Assembly: GCF_000737325.1 (NCBI RefSeq)
Contig: NZ_CP011125.1
Span: 6,820,001-6,884,000, forward strand
Origin: Sandaracinus amylolyticus
GTDB lineage: Bacteria; Myxococcota_A; Polyangia; Polyangiales; Sandaracinaceae
DNA: 64,000 nucleotides
Direction of reading: 5' to 3'
Part shown: positions 10,611 to 18,731 of the stretch, one piece after another
Position numbering within the stretch: the stretch's first letter is position 1
How the letters are laid out: each line of letters opens with the position of its first letter
Notes under the pieces: generated by a model
Database searches by the model: none
The model's input: the letters and a program-made list of their open reading frames with translations, nothing else
Told to the model about the DNA's origin: nothing
Made by a program: the position numbers and the translations under genes

Positions 10611-11159
10611 CTACTTCGGGAGCTTCGCGTCGAAGAACGCGCGGAGCTTGATCAGGTTCTTCTCCTCGCGCGAGAACGAGGGCGCCTCGTACGTCTTCGC
10701 GAACCCGCGCACGTCCCCGAGGAAGTCCTCGCGCACCGCCGCGTCGCCGAGGATGTCGGCCACCGAGCGACCACGCGCCGCGCCCTTGCGCAGCCCCTTC
10801 ACGTAGCTCTCGAGGCGCGCGTAGTCGCGGCCCAGGAACTCGCGCACCACCTCGCAGTCGTTCGCCAGCGCCGCGAGCGCGCGGCTCGCGTTCGGATCGT
10901 TGCCCTCGTCGGCCGCCGCCGCGAGGTCCGCCGCGACGCGCAGCACGAACGCGTCGTCGAGGTACCCGATGTCGTCGATCCCGTCGGGGATCAGATCGAG
11001 CGACTTGAACAGGTAGTTGAGGCCGCCCGCGATCGACTCCCGCGCACCGGACGAGAGCGCCTCGCCGGCGAGGAGCTCGGCCAGCTTCTCCGCGTCTTCG
11101 CCCAAGCTGCGCAGCCACGCGGGGAAGGTGTCGAGGTACTTGGAATCGATCTCTGCCAT
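10611..11159 (-). CDS. DUF1232 (YkvA-like) protein
   Basis: 182 residues. The ATG at 11159 has a strong ribosome site (GGAGGAGCG immediately upstream). The diagnostic motif of DUF1232 is visible in the first third (YLFKSLDLIPDGIDDIGYLD), a short stretch that in this family is thought to sit at a membrane. The rest is predicted helical and charged, with no signal peptide. DUF1232 proteins have no assigned biochemical role. It is transcribed alone, 74 bases downstream of a glycosyltransferase start region on the same strand. Confidence 0.8.
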   Translation of the reverse strand: MAEIDSKYLDTFPAWLRSLGEDAEKLAELLAGEALSSGARESIAGGLNYLFKSLDLIPDGIDDIGYLDDAFVLRVAADLAAAADEGNDPNASRALAALANDCEVVREFLGRDYARLESYVKGLRKGAARGRSVADILGDAAVREDFLGDVRGFAKTYEAPSFSREEKNLIKLRAFFDAKLPK

Positions 11160-11233
11160 CGCTCCTCCGAAGTAGGGCGAGGGCATCGTAGTCGATCGGG
11201 CAGGTCGGGTGTCAACGCTGCCCGCTCGCGATC

Positions 11234-12316
11234 TCACGCTGCGCGATCACGCCCGCGCTCCGCGCGCGCCCACGCGAGCTCGAGCGTGCGCATCAGCTCG
11301 TCCTCGGTGATCTGGAAGCGCGTGCGCGTGCCGCACCCCACCACGTACCCGAAGCGCATGCCCATCGCGTCCGCGTGATCGCGCAGCGCCATCGTGAAGC
11401 GATACGGCGGCATCAGTGCCACCACCGCCCCGCCCTCGCGCATCGCGAGCAGCCCGTGCATCAGCGCGCTGCCCTCGACGCCGCACACCACGCTCGCGTC
11501 GCGCGTGCGCCGCACGATCGAGTCCACGTCCTCGCGCGCCACGTCGATGATCTCGAACCCCTCGCGCGCGAGCCGCTCCTCGAGCGCGGCCTCGTTGACC
11601 AGCCCGCGCGGCACGCCCGCCCCGCGCCGCCGGAAGAACACGCCGTGCCCGCTGCGCGCGCGCGGGATCGCGCTCAGCCGCTCGCGCAGCTCGCGGTACC
11701 TCGCGCGCTTGTGCGCGTTCATCCCGTAGTCCTCGAACAACCACGCGTCGTGCAGGCTCGCGTTCCGCAGCAGCGGCACGTCGCCGAGCCCGTAGAGCGC
11801 CAGGTAGCGCGCCGCGTGCGCGCTGCGCGGGCGCTTCCCTCGGGTGAAGTAGAGCGGCGCGAGCTCGCGCGCCATCAGCGCCGCGACGCTGTCCTCCGCG
11901 ATCACGTGCCCGAAGAACCGGTCGGCGATCACCGACGACGGCAGCGCCGCGCCCTCCACCTCCGGCCCGCGCAGCCACCTTGGGCGCCACCGCTCGCGCT
12001 CGGCGACCTGCTGGTGGCGTGCTCCGTTCGCGTACACGACGCCTTCGATCAGCATCGCGTGGCGGAAGCGGAACGCGTACGTGGGCGCGTGCCGGATGCG
12101 CCGCGCGACCGCGCGCTCCAGCTCCCACTTCAGCGTCGACAGCTGCACGGCTTCGCGTGCGCGCTCGGTCTGCCGCGGGAGCGAGAACGGGGGCGCGGTC
12201 TCCTGCACGTCGCCGGGATGCAGCTCGAGCACCTCGTCCGCGGCGACACGGAGCGAGGGCACGAGCCCGAGACGCTTGCGCACGCGGTGCGAGACCGCGT
12301 CGAACGAGAGAGCCAT
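11234..12316 (-). CDS. Glycosyltransferase family 61 (DUF563) protein
   Basis: 360 residues. The C-terminal half shows the family pattern: an Arg-rich strand (GVFFRRRGAG) followed by LVNEAALEERLAREGFEIID, then VVCGVEGSALMHGLLAMREGG. The last stretch corresponds to the conserved G-H/E-G-S-A-L nucleotide-sugar site; the usual His after the first Gly is replaced (GVEGS). The N-terminal half is family-typical but poorly conserved. It probably transfers a sugar to a cell-surface glycan. No other polysaccharide genes are adjacent, so the acceptor cannot be guessed. Confidence 0.72.
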   Translation of the reverse strand: MALSFDAVSHRVRKRLGLVPSLRVAADEVLELHPGDVQETAPPFSLPRQTERAREAVQLSTLKWELERAVARRIRHAPTYAFRFRHAMLIEGVVYANGARHQQVAERERWRPRWLRGPEVEGAALPSSVIADRFFGHVIAEDSVAALMARELAPLYFTRGKRPRSAHAARYLALYGLGDVPLLRNASLHDAWLFEDYGMNAHKRARYRELRERLSAIPRARSGHGVFFRRRGAGVPRGLVNEAALEERLAREGFEIIDVAREDVDSIVRRTRDASVVCGVEGSALMHGLLAMREGGAVVALMPPYRFTMALRDHADAMGMRFGYVVGCGTRTRFQITEDELMRTLELAWARAERGRDRAA

Positions 12317-12398
12317 CCACGCGGCTCATCGCCGCGGCGGGCGCGCCGCAAAGCCCGCCGCCGGAGAGGCGCGGACGCGGTGTGACGGACGAGAGGCC

Positions 12399-14342
12399 TC
12401 AGCCTCCGACGGCGCGCGTCGCCGCTTCGGTCAGCAGCGACGTCAGTCGCTTCGTGAACCGACCGGGATCGTCGATCGGGCTGCCCTCGGCGATCAGCGC
12501 CTGCTCGTGGAGCAGCTCGATCCACTCGTCGATCTCCGCGCGGTCGGGCTGCGCCTCGATCAGCTTCGCGAGCGCGCGCACCAGCGGGTGATCCGGGTTG
12601 ATCTCGAGGATGCGCTTCTGCGGCGGAAGGTCCTGCTGCGTCGCGCGCAGGAGCCGCTCGAGGTGCGGCGGCAGCCCGCCCTCGGGCACGACCAGGCACA
12701 CCGGCGAGTCGGTCAGGCGCGCGCTCACGCGCACCTCGCTCACCTGGTCCTGCAGCTTCGTGCGCGCGCGGCTGCGCAGCGCCTCGACCGCGCCCTTCGA
12801 CTCCTCGCGCGCCTGCTCGGTCGCGTCGTCCTTCGAGCCCAGATCGAGCTCGGCCGCGGTCGCGCTCTGGAGCGGCGTGCCGTCGATCTCGCGCAGCGAC
12901 TGTACCGCCCACTGATCGACGGGATCGATCATGTAGAGCACCTCGAAGCCGTGCTTCGTGAGGCCCTCGATGTGCGGGCTCGACTCGATCTGCCGGCGCG
13001 ACTCGCCGAGCGCGTAGTAGATCGCCTTCTGCCCTTCCTTCATGCGCGCCTTCGCGTCCGCGAGCGACACCAGCGCGCCCTTCTCGACCGCGCTCGACTC
13101 GTACCGCAGCAGCTTCGCGAGGCGCTCGGCCTGATCGGGCTCGTAGTGCAGGCCCTCCTTGAGCACCGCGCCGAACGTCTTCCAGAAGAGCGCGTAGTCC
13201 TCGGGGCGCTCGTTCGCGAGCTGCGTGAGCCCGTCGAGCACCTGCTTCACGATCTGCTTCTTGATCGTGCGCACGATGCGCGAGTCCTGGAGCAGCTCGC
13301 GCGAGACGTTGAGCGGGAGGTCCTCGCTGTCGACCACGCCGCGCACGAAGCGCAGCCACTTCGGGAGCACCTCGCCCTCGTCCTCCATGACGAAGACGCG
13401 CTTCACGTGCAGCCGCAGCCCGTGCTTGCTCTCGGGCGCGAAGAGATCGAACGGCGGGCGGCGCGGCACGTAGAGGATGCCCGCGAACTCCGTCGTGCCC
13501 TCGACCCTGAAGTGACGCCAGAGCAGCGGCTTCTCGAAGTCGTGCGTGAGGTGCCGGTAGTGCTCCTCGTACTGCTCGGGCGTGACCTCGCTCGCCGAGC
13601 GCTGCCACAGCGGCGTGCCGCGGTTCACCCGACGCCACTCCGCGGGCGCGCTCTCGTCCTTCTCGCGCTCGAGCTTCAGCTCGATCGGCCACTCGAGGTA
13701 GTCGCTGTACTTGCGGACGAGCTCCTCGAGCTTCCAGGTGCGCAGCAGATCGACGTGCTCGTCCGAGAGGTGCAGCACCACCGAGCTGCCCGGGACGTCG
13801 CGTCGCTCGGACGGCGCAGCGGGCTCGATCGTGAAGGTGCCCTGGGCGTCCGAGCTCCACTTCCACGCGTCCTCGTGCCCGGCGGCGCGCGAGATCACGT
13901 CGACGCGCTCGGCGACCAGGAACGCGCTGTAGAAGCCGACGCCGAACTGACCGATCAGCGCGGGCGCGTCCTTCTGACCCGCGGCGCGCACCTTCTCGAG
14001 CAGCTCGCGCGTGCCAGACTTCGCGATGGTGCCGAGGTTCTGCGCGAGCTCGTCGCGCGTCATGCCGATGCCGTCGTCCCAGATCGTCAGCGTCTTGCTC
14101 GCGGCGTCGGGCTCGAGGCGGATGCGCAGCTCCTCGGAGGTGCGCAGCGCGGGCTCGGTGAGCGCGCGGAAGCGCAGCTTGTCGAGCGCGTCGGACGCGT
14201 TCGAGAGCAGCTCGCGGAGGAAGATCTCCTTGTTCGAATAGAGCGAGCGGATGACGAGGCGGAGGACCTGATCGACCTCGGCCTCGAAGCGGTGGGTGGT
14301 CCGGGCGGGGGCGGTTTCTGCGGTCTGCGTCGCGTCGGTCAT
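12399..14342 (-). CDS. htpG: Molecular chaperone HtpG (Hsp90)
   Basis: 647 residues, full length for HtpG. The GHKL ATPase domain carries the signature YSNKEIFLRELLSNASDALD near residue 35-55, then DDGIGMT, GTIAKSGT and GQFGVGFYSAF. The middle domain follows (GILYVPRRPPFDLF, KRVFVMED, KWLRFVRGVVDSEDLPLNVSRE). The C-terminal dimerisation region is intact. ATG 14342 gives the normal N-terminus with a short Thr/Ala-rich extension. It refolds or stabilises client proteins in the cytoplasm. It is transcribed singly. An RpoH-like sigma factor gene exists at 44.5-45.3 kb, but I see no clear heat-shock promoter in the short gap upstream. Confidence 0.97.
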   Translation of the reverse strand: MTDATQTAETAPARTTHRFEAEVDQVLRLVIRSLYSNKEIFLRELLSNASDALDKLRFRALTEPALRTSEELRIRLEPDAASKTLTIWDDGIGMTRDELAQNLGTIAKSGTRELLEKVRAAGQKDAPALIGQFGVGFYSAFLVAERVDVISRAAGHEDAWKWSSDAQGTFTIEPAAPSERRDVPGSSVVLHLSDEHVDLLRTWKLEELVRKYSDYLEWPIELKLEREKDESAPAEWRRVNRGTPLWQRSASEVTPEQYEEHYRHLTHDFEKPLLWRHFRVEGTTEFAGILYVPRRPPFDLFAPESKHGLRLHVKRVFVMEDEGEVLPKWLRFVRGVVDSEDLPLNVSRELLQDSRIVRTIKKQIVKQVLDGLTQLANERPEDYALFWKTFGAVLKEGLHYEPDQAERLAKLLRYESSAVEKGALVSLADAKARMKEGQKAIYYALGESRRQIESSPHIEGLTKHGFEVLYMIDPVDQWAVQSLREIDGTPLQSATAAELDLGSKDDATEQAREESKGAVEALRSRARTKLQDQVSEVRVSARLTDSPVCLVVPEGGLPPHLERLLRATQQDLPPQKRILEINPDHPLVRALAKLIEAQPDRAEIDEWIELLHEQALIAEGSPIDDPGRFTKRLTSLLTEAATRAVGG

Positions 14343-14379
14343 AGGCCGGCGCGGACCATCACCATCGACCCGCGGGCGG

Positions 14380-14931
14380 TCAAGGGGGGAAGGCGCGGGT
14401 CGCGACGGCACGGAAGAGGCGCGAGGCGCGGTCGTCGTTCCACGTGTAGAGCGCTGCCTCGGAGAGGCGCACGCGCACGCCGCGCAGATCGATCGCGGAG
14501 GCCCAGCGCAGCGCGAGGCGTCGCTCGCCGTCGGTGGTGCTGCGCGCGGGGCGCGCGACCGTGACGTGCGCCTTCGCGGGGCGCAGCTCGCGGGCGGCGC
14601 CGGCGGCATCGCAGATGGCGTCGCGCGACGCGGTCATCGCGGCCTCGACCGCGTCGCGCCCCTCGTCGAGCACCGCGGAGAGCGCGGAGTAGCGGCGCGG
14701 ATTGCCCATCGGGACGATCGCGCCGAACGTCACGTCGAGCGCGGGGACCGTCCAGACCAGCGCGTCCCACCCGGCGCGCGCGCGCTCTTCGCCGCACGTC
14801 CCGAGGAACGCGACGGTGAGGTGCAGATCCTGGGCGTGGAAGCGGCGGATCCCGGAGGGCGGCTCGGGGATGCGCGCAGCGAGCTCGACCCCGGGGATCG
14901 GGATCCCGACGAACCAGTTGGGCTTGGACAT
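14380..14931 (-). CDS. thpR: RNA 2',3'-cyclic phosphodiesterase (2H/LigT family)
   Basis: 183 residues. Both HxT motifs of the 2H phosphoesterases are present: LHLT with H37/T39 and AHVT with H122/T124. The length and spacing match ThpR (about 180). ThpR opens 2',3'-cyclic phosphate ends of RNA. It ends 38 bases before the htpG start and may share a transcript with it. The start ATG follows directly after a short AGC-rich leader; no other in-frame start is better. Confidence 0.85.
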   Translation of the reverse strand: MSKPNWFVGIPIPGVELAARIPEPPSGIRRFHAQDLHLTVAFLGTCGEERARAGWDALVWTVPALDVTFGAIVPMGNPRRYSALSAVLDEGRDAVEAAMTASRDAICDAAGAARELRPAKAHVTVARPARSTTDGERRLALRWASAIDLRGVRVRLSEAALYTWNDDRASRLFRAVATRAFPP

Positions 14932-14998
14932 CGCGGCTCGCTCCCCCTGCCGGCGAGCCTACCTCGTGGTCGAAGGACCAGCTCTGCTCGCGTGCCGA

Positions 14999-15108
14999 GC
15001 GTCGCGCTCGTCCTCGGCGGGCGTCGCGCTCGTCATCGGTGAGCGTCGCGCTCGTCCTCGGTGGGCGTCTCGCTCGTCCTCGGTGAGCGTCGCGCTCGTC
15101 CTCCGTGT
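14999..15108. repeat. Five tandem copies of a 22-base unit
   Basis: Five head-to-tail units start at 14999, 15021, 15043, 15065 and 15087. Each has the core GCGTCGCGCTCGTCCTCGGT plus two bases. They differ from one another by only one to four substitutions. They lie in the 376-base gene-free gap between the divergent thpR and Lys-rich protein genes. Long open frames across it are by-products of the biased composition, not genes. In the rest of the gap I see only the ribosome site of the gene at 15308. Confidence 0.9.
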
Positions 15109-15307
15109 GCTCGCGAGGATCGCACGCCCCTCCCGGCTCGGAGCACACCGAGCACCATCGTGGATCGGACGGGCCGTTTCCGAGGACCACGCCACCCTCC
15201 AAGCTCGGAGACGTCCGAGGGCCTCGTCGGACCGGCCCTTCGAATTCGCGGAGAATGCCTTGAAAAACGCGCGCTCTCGTCCACGCTCGCACCCGAAGGA
15301 GGTCGAC

Positions 15308-15802
15308 ATGGCGACCAAGAAGGCACCGAAGAAGGCGCGCGCGCAGAAGAAGTCAGCGAAGAAGGCGCCGGTTGTGAAGAAGCGCGCGTCGAAGCCGCGC
15401 GAGATCGTCGTGATGAGCGCGGAGGAGCGTCGCTCGAAGCTGAAACCGCGCGAGAACTACGACGAGATCGTCGCGCAGATCCTCCGCACGCTCGACGCGC
15501 ACCCGCAGGTGCGCGTCCCCGGCGTGCGTCCGTCGCGACTCGGAAAGCTCGCGCGCGACGCGAAGAAGGCGAGCGAGAAGGAAGCCGCGCTTCGCGACCA
15601 GCTCGCGCGCAAGCTCGCGCCGATCGTCGACAAGCGCATCCGCGCCGAGGACGAGATGTGGCGCGCGGTGCTCGACGTGAACGCGGGCGTGAAGCCCTAC
15701 GCGCGCAAGGACGCGGTGATCGGCGACGCGTTCGCGTTCCTGACCGAAGCGCTCGCCGGCACGCGTCGCACCGACGACGAAGGCGAGACCCCGGCGAGCT
15801 GA
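15308..15802 (+). CDS. Lys-rich N-terminal tail protein, histone-H1-like tail, unknown function
   Basis: 164 residues. ATG 15308 has a good ribosome site (AAGGAGG, 5 bases upstream). Residues 1-32 are a Lys/Ala/Pro tail (MATKKAPKKARAQKKSAKKA) like the nucleic-acid-binding tails of bacterial histone-H1-like proteins. The rest (about 40-155) is predicted helical, with many Arg/Lys and Glu residues and no recognised domain. DNA or RNA binding is inferred from the tail only. It stands 6 bases ahead of the next gene and probably starts a three-gene unit. Confidence 0.75.
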   Translation: MATKKAPKKARAQKKSAKKAPVVKKRASKPREIVVMSAEERRSKLKPRENYDEIVAQILRTLDAHPQVRVPGVRPSRLGKLARDAKKASEKEAALRDQLARKLAPIVDKRIRAEDEMWRAVLDVNAGVKPYARKDAVIGDAFAFLTEALAGTRRTDDEGETPAS

Positions 15803-15808
15803 TCGCGA

Positions 15809-16566
15809 ATGCACGAGCTCGACGAGCCGCTCGAGGCGACGATCACGACGTTCGACGAGCTCGATCTCGTGGGCAGGCTGCGAACGCGCGACGGTGAGGA
15901 CCTGCGCTTCGGCGCATCCGCATGCCGCGCGTTCGCGCCGCTCGTGGGGATGCGCGTGTTCGTGACCGCGATCGCGCCCCATGCGCTCGGCGGGCGACGA
16001 GCGACGAGCGTACGCGAGGTCGCGATCACCGAAGCGGCGTTCCGCGCGGCCGAGGACGAGCGGCGCGCGACCGAGCGCGCGCGTGCCGAGGAAGAACGGG
16101 CACGACGTCGCGCGGAGGTGCGCCCGCACACGACGGGTGCGGCGATCGTGCGCCGCATCCGCGAGGCGGCCGTCGCGATGGGCGGCTCGTTCGCGAACCC
16201 CGCGATGATCAACGACCTCGTGCGGGATCTTCGGCTCGTCGGTCCGTCGCCGGGGCACGTGCGCTCCATCCTGCGCGGGATCGCGGAATCCGATCCGAGC
16301 ACCGACTTCGGCGCTCCGGGATCCCTCGTGCACTTCGTGGAGGGGTCACCGGTGCCGACTACGAGGCGACGCTCTTCGAGGTCGCGGAGGCGACTCCGAC
16401 GACCCACTTCGCCCTCATGCTGGCGCGTCTCGCCCATGCCCGCGACGCGTGCTCCCATCGAGCGCTCGCGCTGCTGCACCGCTACGGAGTGGACCCGGTC
16501 GCACCCGAGTGCGTGAGAGACGCAGCAGAGCACCATCTCGCGATGCGACGCGAGGAGCTGACGTGA
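15809..16566 (+). CDS. Hypothetical protein interrupted by a frameshift in a G-run
   Basis: The N-terminal frame (ATG 15809) gives a natural-looking sequence up to LVHFVEG, then turns into the Arg/Ser-rich composition of an out-of-frame shadow and stops at 16516. The frame one base back continues naturally (VTGADYEATLFEVAEATP, then HFALMLARLAHARDACSH) and ends at TGA 16566, overlapping the next gene's GTG. One missing G in the GGGG at 16342-16345 restores a single 252-residue protein. It has an N-terminal small beta region, a charged helix (AAEDERRATERARAEEERARRR) and a helical C-terminus. I do not recognise the family. It is either a real mutation or a sequencing error. Confidence 0.7.
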
Positions 16567-17246
16567 CGGCGAAGCACGAGGGTCCGTACCGGACGAGCGC
16601 GCGAGGCGACGACGAGTCGGCACCGCCGCGCCGCGGCGTCGAGAAGGTCGTCACGTTCGCGGGCGCGATCCTCGTGCTCGTCATCCTGGTGGTCGTCGTC
16701 GAAGCGGCGACGCGCGGCTGGCGCACCGAAGCCGCGATCGCCGAGGCGCGCGACGTGTTCGCGGAGACGCTGCGCGACCCGTCGATCGCGCGTCTCACGG
16801 TGCGCGCCGATCCGCGGTCACTCGCGATGCCGGAGCCGCCGGAGCTCGGAGTCGCGCAGCAAGCGGACCTCGGCTACGTCGCGCGCAGCGAGCGCGATCG
16901 CGAGCTCCCACACGATGCGCGCGGCCTCCTCCTCCGCGCGGGCGCACGACCGCGCTTCGACGCGGCGCACGTCGGCCTCGGTCGGCTCGCGGCGAGCGGC
17001 CCCGAGGACGTGCGCTGGATCGGCATCGTCGCGCGCGAGACGCTGCACGCTCGCTACACCTACGGTGCGACGAGCGTGGACGTGGAGCGCGCGAGAATCG
17101 CGATCGTCGACGTCGTGTCCGGCGAGATCGCGGCGCGCATCACCGTGGAAGCGTCACCACCCGCACAGACCCAGAGCGCGCGGGACGTGTACAGGCTCTC
17201 ACCCACGCAGATCGGTGAAGCGATCGCCGGAGCGCTGGACGACTGA
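16563..17246 (+). CDS. Membrane-anchored hypothetical protein
   Basis: 227 residues from GTG 16563, which overlaps the stop of the frameshifted gene (GTGA). This coupling is one reason to believe the shifted frame. There is one strong membrane span at about 28-48 (TFAGAILVLVILVVVVEAAT). A soluble domain follows and is probably outside the cytoplasm (orientation inferred from the basic residues before the span). The domain has mixed alpha/beta character (DVRWIGIVARETLHARYTYG, RARIAIVDVVSGEI). No family recognised. Confidence 0.7.
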   Translation: MTAKHEGPYRTSARGDDESAPPRRGVEKVVTFAGAILVLVILVVVVEAATRGWRTEAAIAEARDVFAETLRDPSIARLTVRADPRSLAMPEPPELGVAQQADLGYVARSERDRELPHDARGLLLRAGARPRFDAAHVGLGRLAASGPEDVRWIGIVARETLHARYTYGATSVDVERARIAIVDVVSGEIAARITVEASPPAQTQSARDVYRLSPTQIGEAIAGALDD

Positions 17247-17332
17247 TCGTCTCTGCGGCCCTCCGTGGCCCTCTGCGGTGAGATTGGCCTGCCCTCCTCA
17301 GAGGCTCGTTCCCGCGCTAGCGTCGCGCGACC

Positions 17333-18184
17333 ATGCGCACACGTTCTCTCGGTGAAGGCCTCGTCGTCTCCTCGCTCGGGCTCGGTGGGATGCCGATGTC
17401 GCTCGCGGGAAGACCCAGCGAACAGCAGTCGATCGCGGTGATCCACGCTGCGCTCGACGGTGGGATCACGCTGATCGACACCGCCGACGTCTACTGCATC
17501 GACGACGACGACATCGGGCACAACGAGCGGCTCATCGCGAAGGCGCTGAAGGCGTGGCGCGGTGATCGCGCGAAGGTGCTCGTCGCGACGAAGGGCGGGC
17601 TGCGACGTCCGAAGGGCGCGTGGGAGACCGACGCGCGCCCCGAGCGGCTGCGCGCCGCGTGCGAGGCGAGCCTGCGCGCGCTCGGCGTCGAGCGCATCGC
17701 GCTGTACCAGCTGCACGCGCCGGATCCCGCGGTGCCCTTCGAGGAGAGCGTCGGCGAGCTCGCGCGCCTTCGCGGTGAAGGAAAGGTCGCGCACGTGGGC
17801 CTGTCGAACGTGAGCGTCGCGGAGCTCGACGCGGCGCGGTCGATCGTGCCGATCGCGAGCGTGCAGAACCGATGCAACGTGCTCGATCGGCGCGCGTTCG
17901 AGTCGGGCGTGATCGCGCGGTGCGAGGCGCTGGGGATCGGGTTCCTCGCGTACTCGCCGGTCGGCGGCAGCCGCGGTCGCGCGGGGCTCGCGGCGAACGC
18001 GACGCTGGGCGAGATCGCGGCACGACACGGTGCGTCGCCCGAGGAGATCGCGATCGCGTGGTTGCTCGCGCGCTCGCCGGTGATCGTGCCGATCCCCGGC
18101 GCGAGCAAGCCGACGAGCATCGCGTCGATCCTGCGCTCGGCGAGCATCCAGCTGAGCCCGGAAGACCTCGCGCGCCTCGGATGA
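17333..18184 (+). CDS. Aldo/keto reductase
   Basis: 283 residues. It is a TIM-barrel NAD(P)H-dependent oxidoreductase with the full catalytic tetrad: D49 (in LIDTADVY), Y54, K87 (VATKGG) and H128 (YQLHAPD). The C-terminal cofactor loop IPGASKPTSI is typical. The substrate cannot be told. It is transcribed alone after an 86-base gap. Its TGA stop forms the first bases of the repeat array that follows, so the array abuts the gene exactly. Confidence 0.92.
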   Translation: MRTRSLGEGLVVSSLGLGGMPMSLAGRPSEQQSIAVIHAALDGGITLIDTADVYCIDDDDIGHNERLIAKALKAWRGDRAKVLVATKGGLRRPKGAWETDARPERLRAACEASLRALGVERIALYQLHAPDPAVPFEESVGELARLRGEGKVAHVGLSNVSVAELDAARSIVPIASVQNRCNVLDRRAFESGVIARCEALGIGFLAYSPVGGSRGRAGLAANATLGEIAARHGASPEEIAIAWLLARSPVIVPIPGASKPTSIASILRSASIQLSPEDLARLG

Positions 18185-18700
18185 GGAGAGCAGGAACCGA
18201 GAGGAACACCACGACGCCGTGCGCGCGGTGCAACGCGGCTGCGCGCCCTGGGCTCGACCCTTCGGAATTTCTGAGGAGAGCAGGAGGATTTGGGAAGACC
18301 ACGGCACTGTGCGCGGCGTGCAACGCGACTTCGCCAGGCGAGCTCGTGCTTCGGAATTTTCTGAGGAGAGCAGGAGGGTTAGGAAGACCACGACGCTTTG
18401 CGTGCGGTGCAACGAGACGTCCCCCACTGACCTCGAAACGGATTTCGATCGGACGCAGCGGCGCGCGGTGAGTCGACGGGAACGCACGGCGACGTGGTCT
18501 TCCTATCCCTCCTGCTCTCCTCAAAAAACTTCGTTCGGGCCCATCACAGCGCGGTGAGTCGACGGGAACGCTCGGCGACGTGGTCTTCCGATCTCGCCTG
18601 CTCTCCTCAAAAGATCTCCGTTCGGCGCAGTGAGGCGCGGTGAGTCGACGGGAACGCTCGTCGACGTGGTCTTCCTATCCCTTCCTGCTCTCCTGAGAGG
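18182..18700. repeat. Six-copy convergent repeat array (three direct, three inverted)
   Basis: Three + oriented copies begin at about 18182, 18271 and 18361 (period 89-90). Three - oriented copies lie at about 18463-18533, 18549-18620 and 18635-18698 (period 86). All share the core GAGGAGAGCAGG followed by a variable short stretch and GGAAGACCACG. The + copies continue into a GTGCAAC box; the - copies into a CCGTCGACTCACCGCGC box. A GGAAT/TTTT-rich or CGAACG lead precedes most copies. So there are two subfamilies facing each other around 18440. The 547-base gap 18185-18731 contains no convincing gene. No spacer diversity or cas genes, so it is not CRISPR. Confidence 0.9.
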
Positions 18701-18731
18701 CCCTGGAATTCCGGGGTGGCGGTGAGGCCGG

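Noticed and set aside
12081-14564. An 827-codon + strand frame opposite htpG
   Set aside because: Same shadow effect; htpG on the other strand is unambiguous.
18182-18700. CRISPR-like array
   Set aside because: Only three copies per orientation, the copies diverge, spacers are conserved in part and no cas gene is present.
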